From: a virus
Direction: 5' to 3' (one strand)
IMG/VR virus record: IMGVR_UViG_3300037225_000433
Coordinates: 1 to 27,309 of that record
Length of the DNA: 27,309 nt
Both the position numbers and the translations under genes were made by a program. Below, piece by piece: positions 1-5,528 of this stretch. Positions within the stretch are counted from its first letter, which is position 1; the number at the start of each line of letters is the position of its first letter. Under the pieces are notes generated by a model. It ran no database searches. It saw only the letters and a program-made list of their open reading frames with translations, and was not told where the DNA came from.

Positions 1-34
1 TGGCGATGTTGATGATCTCTCGCTCATCCATCAT
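1..34 (-). CDS. Small phage protein, 5' end only (runs off the left edge)
   Basis: Only the first eleven codons are in the window (MMDEREIINIA). The ATG at 34 is preceded by a clear SD, AAGGAGAAACT, and overlaps the stop of the upstream gene in an ATGA junction, so translational coupling is likely. It continues the leftward early-type operon. Nothing can be said of its function. Confidence 0.6.
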   Translation of the reverse strand, partial: MMDEREIINIA

Positions 35-498
35 AGTTTCTCCTTGAGAAGCCTTGGAATTTTACCGAAGCCGAACTTGGTGTCATCCTCGCTTGGTGTT
101 AGCGTGACCTCGAACACGATCTTGCAGTCCTTCTCAACAGTTGCACCTTTGGGCACAGAGGACCAGCACAGCCACCCGTCTACGGACTTCACCACCATGA
201 CTGTGCGCTTGGGCCACCACGGGTGTGCTCGGTTCTCTTTCGTTTCCACCTTTATAACGGTGCCTTCTACTTTGACACGCCCTGTTGGGCAAGGCTTAGC
301 TGCGGCTTTCTCTGCTGCCCATACATCCTTACGTTGAAGTTGGCCCTGTCCTGCTCCAGCATCGACAGGCGTTTCGCCTCCACTGCCAGATGGTTCCTGC
401 GCGACTGCCCCGTGTATTTCTTTGGTGCTAGTGGTGGCATTCCCATCGCCCTCAGGCTGCTGCTGTCGTACTCGTCCCAGTTCGGCATTGGTGTCCAT
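31..498 (-). CDS. Conserved phage hypothetical protein with a disordered N-terminus
   Basis: A 155-residue protein. The start at 498 is chosen over an upstream ATG at 522 because AAGGAGAACTC sits directly before it. The C-terminal half (about residues 75-155) is beta-rich and resembles a small domain seen in many phage early regions, with alternating V/I and a WLCWSSVPKG stretch; I know no firm function for it. The first 75 or so residues are rich in G, S, Q, A and E and look disordered. They are encoded over the 3' end of the phosphoribosyltransferase gene in another frame, an overlap of 232 bases. The stop overlaps the next start (ATGA). Confidence 0.7.
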   Translation of the reverse strand: MDTNAELGRVRQQQPEGDGNATTSTKEIHGAVAQEPSGSGGETPVDAGAGQGQLQRKDVWAAEKAAAKPCPTGRVKVEGTVIKVETKENRAHPWWPKRTVMVVKSVDGWLCWSSVPKGATVEKDCKIVFEVTLTPSEDDTKFGFGKIPRLLKEKL

Positions 499-1106
499 GA
501 GTTCTCCTTGTTGCAGTCCCATTCGTAGCGCGGTGCCATAGACCTCGACACCATTGCTATCTGCTCTTCTCGTACTTTGGTCTCAGCTTCACGTTGCGTC
601 AGTTCTCGCTGTGCCTTCTCTTTGTCTTGTATGGCGCGGCGTGCGTTCCAGTTCTCCGCATAGCGCGTGCAAAGTATCTCCGGCCAACTGTGGTATTCCG
701 CGAAGTCTTCGTGATTAAAGTAGTACGCTTGGAGCACTGCTACGCACTTTGCATGGGGGATGTGCTCTGCGATCTTCTCCATAATCGTGTCCACGGTGTT
801 GCCTGTGGCGATGAAGTCATCTACGATCACGTAGTTCTTCGCATTGTGGTCACCCTCGACTGGATAACTGCCATGGTCTGTTTTCTGCTTGCGCACTGCC
901 AGCAAAGTCTTGTCCATTTCCAGAGCGATGGCTGGGGCGATCAGCGCACCAGACAAGCCACGGAATGCGATGGTGGTAAACTCCAGCCCAGACTTCTCAA
1001 GAAGTCGTACGCACTTCGCTACGATCTTCTTGGCTTCACGTGGCTGGATGAACTCCTTGAGGTGGGTGACAGTGCGCGAGTAGTTAGGTACGTGGTCAGT
1101 TGGCAT
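267..1106 (-). CDS. Phosphoribosyltransferase-like protein
   Basis: A 279-residue protein. Residues 93-104 (VIVDDFIATGNT) are the classic PRPP-binding loop of type I phosphoribosyltransferases: hydrophobic strand, two acidic residues, then TGNT. Upstream, FRGLSG and AVRK near residues 48-72 fit the rest of the fold. Such enzymes move ribose-phosphate between PRPP and a base; the base used here cannot be read from the sequence, but purine or orotate salvage is plausible for a phage. The core ends near residue 150; the remaining 130 residues are a charged helical extension of unknown role. The start at 1106 is preceded by GAGGTGCCCA; an ATG at 1127 has no good SD. It overlaps its upstream neighbour by 11 bases and the downstream gene by 232. 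Confidence 0.8.
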   Translation of the reverse strand: MPTDHVPNYSRTVTHLKEFIQPREAKKIVAKCVRLLEKSGLEFTTIAFRGLSGALIAPAIALEMDKTLLAVRKQKTDHGSYPVEGDHNAKNYVIVDDFIATGNTVDTIMEKIAEHIPHAKCVAVLQAYYFNHEDFAEYHSWPEILCTRYAENWNARRAIQDKEKAQRELTQREAETKVREEQIAMVSRSMAPRYEWDCNKENSWTPMPNWDEYDSSSLRAMGMPPLAPKKYTGQSRRNHLAVEAKRLSMLEQDRANFNVRMYGQQRKPQLSLAQQGVSK

Positions 1107-1371
1107 TGGGCACCTCGCAGTGTGCATGGCGTGTGCCTAGCGAATCACACGGAGTTCCTGTGACCATCGGCTTGTAGCACACGCAGCACAATTCATAGAC
1201 TGGTTTAACGTGCACCTTGGAATGGCGCGGTGGGGCAGGGCGCACGCCACGGATGATGGCAATGGCCTGCTCACGGTTTGTGCATGGCAGACTGCCAAGT
1301 TTCGCACGCTTGAGAATGAGACACGCAAGCCCGACTAGGGCAGACGTGGGCAGTTTGCTATAGTCGGGCAT
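1096..1371 (-). CDS. Small CxxC protein, putative zinc-binding
   Basis: A 91-residue protein whose C-terminal third holds the motif CCVCYKPM followed by a spaced Cys and H-x-x-C, which could bind one zinc ion. The N-terminal half is helical and basic. A very strong SD, GGAGGAGTAAACC, sets the ATG. It sits between another cysteine-rich gene and the phosphoribosyltransferase. I do not recognise the family; DNA or protein binding is only a guess from the zinc-ribbon-like pattern. Confidence 0.65.
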   Translation of the reverse strand: MPDYSKLPTSALVGLACLILKRAKLGSLPCTNREQAIAIIRGVRPAPPRHSKVHVKPVYELCCVCYKPMVTGTPCDSLGTRHAHCEVPNAN

Positions 1372-1374
1372 GGT

Positions 1375-1641
1375 TTACTCCTCCAGATCGGGCCGCGCTT
1401 CAGCCCGTGCAGTTGCGTTGTACATCTGTGCGATGTGCTTGGCTTGTGCCAAGTATGGCGCTTCAACAGGAAAATGGAAGGGGCAGCACGATTGCTCTCC
1501 CTTCTCTGTGCGAGTGCAATGCTCACAGCCATGCTTAGCACATGCCTTGCTGTAACCTGTGAACCATAAGCACCCCTTGACACGACAGTACCATTCAGGA
1601 TGCTTATTTTTGCGCTCCGCTGTCTTCGAGGCTGTGCTCAT
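1375..1641 (-). CDS. Cysteine-rich small phage protein
   Basis: An 88-residue protein with eight cysteines and several histidines between residues 18 and 56 (WYCRVKGC, CAKHGCEHC, SCCPFH), a density that implies one or two metal sites or disulfides. No signal peptide is present, so zinc in the cytoplasm is more likely. The SD is AAGGAGCAAGACT. The gene ends four bases before the next start and its own start overlaps the preceding small gene by 38 bases. Family not recognised. Confidence 0.65.
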   Translation of the reverse strand: MSTASKTAERKNKHPEWYCRVKGCLWFTGYSKACAKHGCEHCTRTEKGEQSCCPFHFPVEAPYLAQAKHIAQMYNATARAEARPDLEE

Positions 1642-1780
1642 AGTCTTGCTCCTTGTAGATGGTCATATCGTTGCCATGGGGACAGGGAAGTTCCCAATAA
1701 CCGTCAAAACTGAGTCTCCCTGTCCCTCTGGTAATACAGCCACAAATACCTGTAGATGCGTTGCAATTGCACTTGCTCAT
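1604..1780 (-). CDS. 58-residue cysteine-rich microprotein
   Basis: A short reading frame starting MSKCNCNASTGICGC. Its cysteines are in C-x-C and C-x2-H arrangements (residues 4, 6, 13, 15, 33), like a tiny zinc knuckle. It is supported by a strong SD (GAGGAGCAAACCT) and by an ATGA overlap with the stop of the gene upstream. Its 3' end overlaps the next gene's start by 38 bases. It is the third consecutive cysteine-rich small protein in this operon. No function can be assigned. Confidence 0.55.
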   Translation of the reverse strand: MSKCNCNASTGICGCITRGTGRLSFDGYWELPCPHGNDMTIYKEQDYEHSLEDSGAQK

Positions 1781-1950
1781 AGGTTTGCTCCTCGCGGCTC
1801 AGTATCAAAGCACAAGTTGTGCTTGTCCCTTTCAATGCAGTGTACCAGCATTAGCACCACGCTAGTGTTGCCTTGCAATGCCCAGTACTCCATGCGCCGT
1901 ATTACTTCGTCTAGGTTCAGTTGATGGTTAATGTGCAGTGCTGTGCTCAT
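1777..1950 (-). CDS. 57-residue hypothetical protein
   Basis: The ATG at 1950 follows GAGGAGCGAACCT and overlaps the upstream stop (ATGA). The product is helical with two hydrophobic stretches (LDEVIRRMEYWAL and VVLMLVHCI) and ends RGANL, the same last five residues as its upstream neighbour because both genes end in a copy of the same SD linker. Family not recognised. Confidence 0.55.
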   Translation of the reverse strand: MSTALHINHQLNLDEVIRRMEYWALQGNTSVVLMLVHCIERDKHNLCFDTEPRGANL

Positions 1951-2144
1951 AGGTTCGCTCCTCGCTCTGTCCTTGTCGGACACACGGGTTCTGTGCCTGT
2001 CACCTGATGCACGGTGAATTGCTTCCACTGCAATGTGGTGAGCTTGACGCCTGTGTAGCCGAACCGTCGCAGATGTACAACACTCTGCCACGCATTAGCC
2101 AAGCCCAGTGCGTTGTCTGCGAACGTTCCTCCGTAGGCTTCCAT
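1947..2144 (-). CDS. 65-residue hypothetical protein
   Basis: A small protein beginning MEAYGGTFADNALGLANAW. The start at 2144 is chosen because GGAGGAGTGACC precedes it; the frame is open further upstream but has no SD there. The stop overlaps the following ATG. The composition is that of a soluble globular peptide with a mixed helix and strand pattern. Function unknown. Confidence 0.55.
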   Translation of the reverse strand: MEAYGGTFADNALGLANAWQSVVHLRRFGYTGVKLTTLQWKQFTVHQVTGTEPVCPTRTERGANL

Positions 2145-2155
2145 GGTCACTCCTC

Positions 2156-2386
2156 CTATGGGTTGCACACCCAGTACCCGTTTGGGCATACGCGATACCC
2201 ACTCGCATCGTAATAGCACGGCGGCTGTACATAGTGATAACCGTTCGGGCATTGCTCACGTGTGGGTTGCTGTGCGCGTGCCAGTGTACCTGCTAGGAAT
2301 AGCCCAGCAAGCAAGGTGAGTAGCAGTGCAGACTTCCATGCGAATGCGAAGATTCCGTGCTCGAATTGCTCTGCGGTTTGCTTCAT
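2156..2386 (-). CDS. Small exported or membrane-anchored Cys-rich protein
   Basis: A 76-residue protein with a hydrophobic helix at about residues 15-36 followed by ARAQQ, a good signal peptidase I site (cleavage after residue 38). The mature part would be only about 38 residues, with four cysteines and the motif CPNGY twice (residues 46-50 and 67-71), probably disulfide-bonded outside the membrane. A phage protein of this kind could act at the cell envelope, for example in superinfection exclusion, but that is inference. The SD is GGAGGACACACA; the start overlaps the preceding stop. Confidence 0.6.
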   Translation of the reverse strand: MKQTAEQFEHGIFAFAWKSALLLTLLAGLFLAGTLARAQQPTREQCPNGYHYVQPPCYYDASGYRVCPNGYWVCNP

Positions 2387-2595
2387 TGTGTGTCCTCCGT
2401 GGCGGTGTCCTTGGCTAAGTCCTGAGCACTATGCTTGGACTCTTGATCTTCGTACAGTTGTACATCGTGCACTCGTTTCGTATCTAGCAACTCCGCTGCG
2501 ATTAGCTGTGCGGTAATGAAGGTATAGGCTTCAACTTCCACACGGCGAGTGCCATGGTACGCTACGAAGTGCTTCATGGTTAATAATGGCTTCAT
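2383..2595 (-). CDS. 70-residue hypothetical phage protein
   Basis: Begins MKPLLTMKHFVAYHGTRRVE. The first ATG (2595) is used because GAGGTGGAGCA lies before it, while the internal ATG at 2577 has no SD. Residues 7-48 could form a small alpha-beta fold and the last 20 residues are acidic and probably disordered. Coupled to both neighbours by four-base overlaps. Function unknown. Confidence 0.6.
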   Translation of the reverse strand: MKPLLTMKHFVAYHGTRRVEVEAYTFITAQLIAAELLDTKRVHDVQLYEDQESKHSAQDLAKDTATEDTQ

Positions 2596-2741
2596 TGCTC
2601 CACCTCTGCTTCGAACCTATCTTCATCATCTGTGGTGTCCAAGCCGAGTAGCAGGTCTATGGCTATGGTAAATGCCCAATAGACTTGCAAGTTGTCAGAC
2701 ATGCGGCGCAATGCTTGCAGTCGTTCTAAAGTGTTTATCAT
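2592..2741 (-). CDS. 49-residue hypothetical protein
   Basis: The product begins MINTLERLQALRRMSDNLQ, has a hydrophobic helical middle (WAFTIAIDLLLGL) and an acidic tail. It may be an amphipathic or weakly membrane-associated helix. The start at 2741 has the SD GGAGGAAACG and overlaps the stop of the upstream gene (ATGA); the stop overlaps the next start. Function unknown. Confidence 0.55.
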   Translation of the reverse strand: MINTLERLQALRRMSDNLQVYWAFTIAIDLLLGLDTTDDEDRFEAEVEQ

Positions 2742-2887
2742 CGTTTCCTCCAATGTAACCAAACGTGGTAGTGACCTCGGCGTGTTCGTTGCAAACGTAT
2801 GGACCACCCTAGTGATGCCCATACATTTGCCCAGCGCCGTGCTTGCTGTCGCGTGAGTATTCCGTTGTAGTGCCAAGATGCACCCAT
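2738..2887 (-). CDS. 49-residue basic, Trp- and Arg-rich protein
   Basis: A short frame, MGASWHYNGILTRQQARRW..., with six tryptophans and about eleven arginines or lysines, ending HVWLHWRKR. The strong positive charge would suit nucleic acid binding. It is supported by the SD AAGGAGTGACC before the ATG and by an ATGA overlap with the next gene. No family recognised. Confidence 0.5.
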   Translation of the reverse strand: MGASWHYNGILTRQQARRWANVWASLGWSIRLQRTRRGHYHVWLHWRKR

Positions 2888-2896
2888 GGTCACTCC

Positions 2897-3019
2897 TTAG
2901 TGGTTCTCCTTCCACTCTCCATAACCTATCAACCAACATAACGCCCCTGTAAGAATACCAATAGGACCAAATGAGGCGGCACCTATGCAGCAGACGAGTA
3001 TAAATGTAAATGTCTTCAT
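2897..3019 (-). CDS. 40-residue membrane microprotein
   Basis: Almost the whole product is hydrophobic: MKTFTFILVCCIGAASFGPI, then a second apolar stretch (ILTGALCWLIGY) before a charged tail, EWKENH. It probably forms one or two short membrane helices. The start at 3019 is fixed by AAAGGAGTGACC. The same SD linker is used at 2887. The role is unknown; small phage membrane peptides can be holin-like or affect the host envelope, but nothing here decides. Confidence 0.55.
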   Translation of the reverse strand: MKTFTFILVCCIGAASFGPIGILTGALCWLIGYGEWKENH

Positions 3020-3029
3020 GGTCACTCCT

Positions 3030-3197
3030 TTAGCTTCTGTAATCACCTTCCCAAGTGACTCCCAGTGCATGCAGCATGAGGTGGTCCTGTACTGTGAGCA
3101 TGGTGATTGGCTCTGCTTGTGGCAGTGCATCAGTGTTAACGCCTAATGCCCTGCGGATGTCGAGCAGTGATTGGTAAGACTTTTCGGTTGGTGTCAC
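3030..3197 (-). CDS. 55-residue hypothetical protein with GTG start
   Basis: The frame begins GTG ACA CCA (MTPTEKSYQSLLDIRRALGV...) with the GTG overlapping the upstream stop (GTGA), and an AAGGA about ten bases before it. Without this gene there would be an unexplained gap in an otherwise gapless operon. A helical N-terminal half is followed by MLTVQDHLMLHALGV. Function unknown; the start is less secure than those of its neighbours. Confidence 0.45.
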   Translation of the reverse strand: MTPTEKSYQSLLDIRRALGVNTDALPQAEPITMLTVQDHLMLHALGVTWEGDYRS

Positions 3198-3343
3198 TGT
3201 GCGTCCGTCCTTTGCTCCACGTGAAAGTCCACACCCTTGTCTGCGCGTGCGGCTGCTATGTCCTGTGCGGTTGCTCGGCGTGTGGCAATGGTACTGCCCT
3301 GTGGCATGCGTCCGTACTTCTGAAAGTATTCGAATGCGTTCAT
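3194..3343 (-). CDS. 49-residue hypothetical protein
   Basis: The product is MNAFEYFQKYGRMPQGSTIA followed by an Ala- and Arg-rich helix and an acidic-polar tail. The ATG at 3343 is preceded by AAGGAGACCACACC. The FEYFQKYGRMP opening suggests a small soluble domain. It is tied to the following gene by a GTGA overlap. Function unknown. Confidence 0.5.
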   Translation of the reverse strand: MNAFEYFQKYGRMPQGSTIATRRATAQDIAAARADKGVDFHVEQRTDAQ

Positions 3344-3387
3344 GGTGTGGTCTCCTTGGATCCTATTGGATTGTGACTCGGCTGTGC

Positions 3388-3573
3388 TTACTGCGCTGTG
3401 AACTCTAGTTTAGTGCCTTTGCGAACCTGTGCAGAGGTGCGATTGTTGTTAAACGCATCGCAGCGTTGCAAGGCTTGCTCATAAGTAAGGCCAGTTTCTT
3501 CAGTCATCTTTCGAGCACTTGCGAACTGCTCAAAGTTTGTGCATGAGCGTTTGAACGTCTTGTAATAGGTCAT
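3388..3573 (-). CDS. Conserved small phage protein (FEQFA...TGLTYEQA...RKGTK type)
   Basis: A 61-residue protein, with TYEQALQRCDAFNNNRT in the middle and RKGTKLEFT near the end. Proteins of this layout are common in the early regions of many tailed phages and are annotated only as hypothetical. The start at 3573 has a weak SD (GAAGGGAC) and overlaps a tiny upstream frame; an in-frame TTG at 3600 is possible but less likely. Function unknown. Confidence 0.65.
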   Translation of the reverse strand: MTYYKTFKRSCTNFEQFASARKMTEETGLTYEQALQRCDAFNNNRTSAQVRKGTKLEFTAQ

Positions 3574-3641
3574 AAGTCTTGTGTCCCTTCTTTGAGCCAA
3601 CGGTACACAACGTATACCAGTGGGATTAGATCAGCAGTCAT
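3570..3641 (-). CDS. Possible 23-residue peptide
   Basis: A minimal frame, MTADLIPLVYVVYRWLKEGT..., whose stop overlaps the next ATG (ATGA). It has one apolar stretch. No SD is visible, so it could only be translated by coupling from the 26-residue frame it overlaps. It may simply be a spacer; listed because it fills a gap in a close-packed operon. Confidence 0.25.
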   Translation of the reverse strand: MTADLIPLVYVVYRWLKEGTQDL

Positions 3642-3711
3642 GCTGGCGTGTGATTGTGACGTTGCCCCAGCGGTCATCCTTGGCTGTGTAGACATTGCCT
3701 TCGTATGTCAT
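3631..3711 (-). CDS. Possible 26-residue peptide
   Basis: ATG at 3711 with a good SD (TAGGAGAACACC) opens a frame MTYEGNVYTAKDDRWGNVTI... of 26 codons ending in Cys. The SD and spacing match those of the proven-looking neighbours, which argues that translation starts here even though the product is tiny. It is beta-like in composition. Function unknown. Confidence 0.4.
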   Translation of the reverse strand: MTYEGNVYTAKDDRWGNVTITRQHDC

Positions 3712-3750
3712 GGTGTTCTCCTATGCGCCGTGCATGGCGCTGTGCGAACG

Positions 3751-3996
3751 TTAGCGTACGTTGGGGCAGTTAGAAGAGTGAAAGGCTACACCATTACAGC
3801 AACGTAAACGCTGTGCGTACTCTTCAGAGTCAGGCTGTAGGACTCCCAGCAATGCTGTGGGAGTGTTCCGGTTGCGCCGTGCAACTTCTGCTTTGTGCTG
3901 TTCAGCTACAGAGGTTTCAATGCTGCGATGGATGCGTGCAATCTCCTCACGGCTGATGTAGTTTGTGAGCGGGTTATTCTTTGTGATACGTGGCAT
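3751..3996 (-). CDS. 81-residue hypothetical protein with a C-terminal Cys cluster
   Basis: Starts MPRITKNNPLTNYISREEIA, with a long basic helix to about residue 45, then RCCNGVAFHSSNCPNVR at the end, where two adjacent cysteines, a histidine and a later cysteine could hold one metal ion. The SD is AAAGGAGCAAACC. No family recognised. Confidence 0.6.
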   Translation of the reverse strand: MPRITKNNPLTNYISREEIARIHRSIETSVAEQHKAEVARRNRNTPTALLGVLQPDSEEYAQRLRCCNGVAFHSSNCPNVR

Positions 3997-4007
3997 GGTT
4001 TGCTCCT

Positions 4008-4280
4008 TTACAGCCAGTCGCGCTGGCCTGTTGCTACTGCATTGGCATTCTCAAGCTGTGACTGTTCGCGCTTGTCCTGCGCGATTGCTTTGTCGATGTA
4101 CTTGGCATCTCCGCACATTGGGTGCAGGATAACTATCTGGCCGCGCTTCAATGTTCCGCCTGTTATGCTTGCAGCCTGCTCATTGCCGAAGCGCTGATGC
4201 CGCACCACGCTGAAAGGTTTAGCATCTGTTAGCAGCTTGGCTATTGCCTTGGCTCTGGTATTAAGGTCTGCACTGGTCAT
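4008..4280 (-). CDS. 90-residue hypothetical protein
   Basis: The start at 4280 follows AAAGGAGACCGCA. The product begins MTSADLNTRAKAIAKLLTDA, has a central strand-rich stretch (RGQIVILHPMCGDAKYI) and a charged helical C-terminus. The pattern is that of a compact soluble protein. Family not recognised; it lies in the promoter-proximal part of the leftward operon, where phages often carry host-takeover genes. Confidence 0.6.
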   Translation of the reverse strand: MTSADLNTRAKAIAKLLTDAKPFSVVRHQRFGNEQAASITGGTLKRGQIVILHPMCGDAKYIDKAIAQDKREQSQLENANAVATGQRDWL

Positions 4281-4291
4281 TGCGGTCTCCT

Positions 4292-4519
4292 TTAGAGTAC
4301 TGGTGTGGGTGAGCAGAGGATGCGTGCGCCGATTGCCTTGGCCCATGTCCTAGCGCTGATACGAAGGTCACGCTGTGCAATGATGCGCTTGGCCTCGCCC
4401 ACGTTGCCATTGGCAAACTCCAGCGCATCGAATGCAAGCTGTAGCTTCGATGTACGTATGCCGCGTGCTGTGCATCGCCGTGCGGATGCTGCGAAGCGTG
4501 CTTCCAATGTATCGTACAT
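4292..4519 (-). CDS. 75-residue basic hypothetical protein
   Basis: The start at 4519 is set by CAGGAGACCACC; the frame is open upstream without an SD. The product (MYDTLEARFAASARRCTARG...) is Ala- and Arg-rich and helical, with ANGNVGEAKRIIAQRDLRIS suggesting a small helix-turn-helix or UBA-like bundle. DNA binding is possible but unproven. Confidence 0.55.
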   Translation of the reverse strand: MYDTLEARFAASARRCTARGIRTSKLQLAFDALEFANGNVGEAKRIIAQRDLRISARTWAKAIGARILCSPTPVL

Positions 4520-4556
4520 GGTGGTCTCCTGTGCGCTGTGCGCGGCTGATGCTGCG

Positions 4557-4730
4557 TTATGCGATGCGTGTTTTCTTGGTTGTAACATGGCGTCCGAAAC
4601 GCCTGTCAGATGCGCTGTGCTGGTCTGCTTGCAACACTCGCTCTATGCTGCGTTCGATGCGCGGTTGCTTTGCACTTGGCAATGCACCATTGCATACTAC
4701 TGTGTAGCGGAACCCTGTGGGTGTTTGCAT
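4557..4730 (-). CDS. 57-residue basic hypothetical protein
   Basis: Starts MQTPTGFRYTVVCNGALPSA at 4730, after AAGGGAGATACA. It has a helical middle (RIERSIERVL) and a strongly basic end (RRFGRHVTTKKTRIA). An in-frame GTG at 4766 lacks an SD and would overlap the previous gene's end. Function unknown. Confidence 0.55.
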   Translation of the reverse strand: MQTPTGFRYTVVCNGALPSAKQPRIERSIERVLQADQHSASDRRFGRHVTTKKTRIA

Positions 4731-4740
4731 TGTATCTCCC

Positions 4741-4884
4741 TTACTTTGCAAGAATTGTGAGTGCACGCCTAGTGCGTGACCAGTTGCTCAGATAACCGCA
4801 GCCTTTTGCGCTGCCCTGCTCTATCTTTGTAACAGTTCCGCCTTTTGCTATGTACTCCAAAAGCAGTTTCTTTTCGGCTGTCAT
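4741..4884 (-). CDS. 47-residue hypothetical protein, first gene of the leftward operon
   Basis: The product is MTAEKKLLLEYIAKGGTVTK, then a Gly- and Ser-containing turn and a basic helix. Its start at 4884 follows GAGGGTACATT. It is the first gene after a leader of about 600 bases that contains the structured RNA described at 5010-5495. The helix-turn-helix-like spacing (LLEYIAKGGTVTKIEQG...) would fit a small DNA-binding protein, but this is inference. Confidence 0.55.
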   Translation of the reverse strand: MTAEKKLLLEYIAKGGTVTKIEQGSAKGCGYLSNWSRTRRALTILAK

Positions 4885-5009
4885 AATGTACCCTCGTGTG
4901 TGTCTTTGATTCAAACGCACAGCACACTCGATTGCAGCACATCCTGCGAGTATCACTCTCAGATTGTATGCGCTCCGTGTGTGCTGTACAGTTGCTCAAA
5001 GTTTGCGCT

Positions 5010-5495
5010 CCGATTGGAGCGGCTGTGTTTTACGAGTAGGTAGGTTTGCTAGTCCTTTGACTTACTCGGCTGCGCTTCGCTTGCGTTTCTGCGGTTGGCC
5101 TAGGTTGCTGCCCTCTTGTTAAAGACGGTGAGTCTGATCACCTTTCTCGGCTGAGCCCTTCGTGTCGGTGTTTTGACCGTCCCGGCTAGTCTATCCCCTG
5201 TTCCATCTCCGAGGCTTGCCTAGTGCCTTTTGCATTTGTCGCTTCGGTTTGCGCTTTTCCCTTGGTTACGGTGGGTTGTTTACCGTGTGGCTGTTACCTT
5301 GCGGTATGCCTTGTTCTCTCCCTACGGCGAACCCTTTCGGGTTCCCTAGGCTCCTCTGGTTCGGGGTGGAGAGTTCTTTGACTCTGTACCGCGACTCCCC
5401 ATCTTCTGCTAGTGGCCGTCCCTGTGTCTGTTTACGACTAGCCCGTTCCCTTTGGAGGTCTTAGGCTCTTTACTTATTGCCCTCGACTGAGTTCA
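5010..5495 (-). ncRNA. Candidate large structured RNA or operon leader
   Basis: No convincing gene lies here. Read on the minus strand, the sequence is A-rich and full of hairpins. Two stems close GNRA tetraloops only on this strand: GAACCC-GAAA-GGGTTC (5329-5344) and TACC-GCAA-GGTA (5295-5306). Others are ACGGT/ACCGT (about 5268-5285), AGAGT/ACTCT (5370-5385), GGTGA/TCACC (5128-5143), CGCTCC-AATC-GGAGCG (about 5007-5022) and a possible long-range GCTAGT/ACTAGC helix (5408-5413 with 5437-5442). A candidate promoter sits just upstream at 5500-5528. It could be a free-standing phage RNA (of the size range of ROOL or GOLLD) or the 5' leader of the early operon. It does not match the motifs I know for group I introns, RNase P or tmRNA. 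Its ends are approximate. Confidence 0.5.
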
Positions 5496-5499
5496 CTTT

Positions 5500-5528
5500 A
5501 GCATACCTAGAAACCATGCATATAGCAA
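5500..5528 (-). promoter_or_regulatory. Candidate sigma70-type promoter for the leftward RNA and operon
   Basis: On the minus strand TTGCTA (5528-5523) and TATGCT (5505-5500) are separated by exactly 17 bases. Each hexamer matches the consensus at four of six positions. Transcription would begin near 5493 and read into the structured RNA and then the small genes from 4884. Confidence 0.45.

Noticed and set aside
5216-5464. Rightward 82-codon reading frame
   Set aside because: It lies opposite the structured RNA, has a biased Cys/Arg/Leu composition and no SD; the hairpins explain the region better.
5010-5495. Group I intron
   Set aside because: No interrupted gene flanks the region and I could not find a convincing P-Q-R-S core, although GNRA loops are present.
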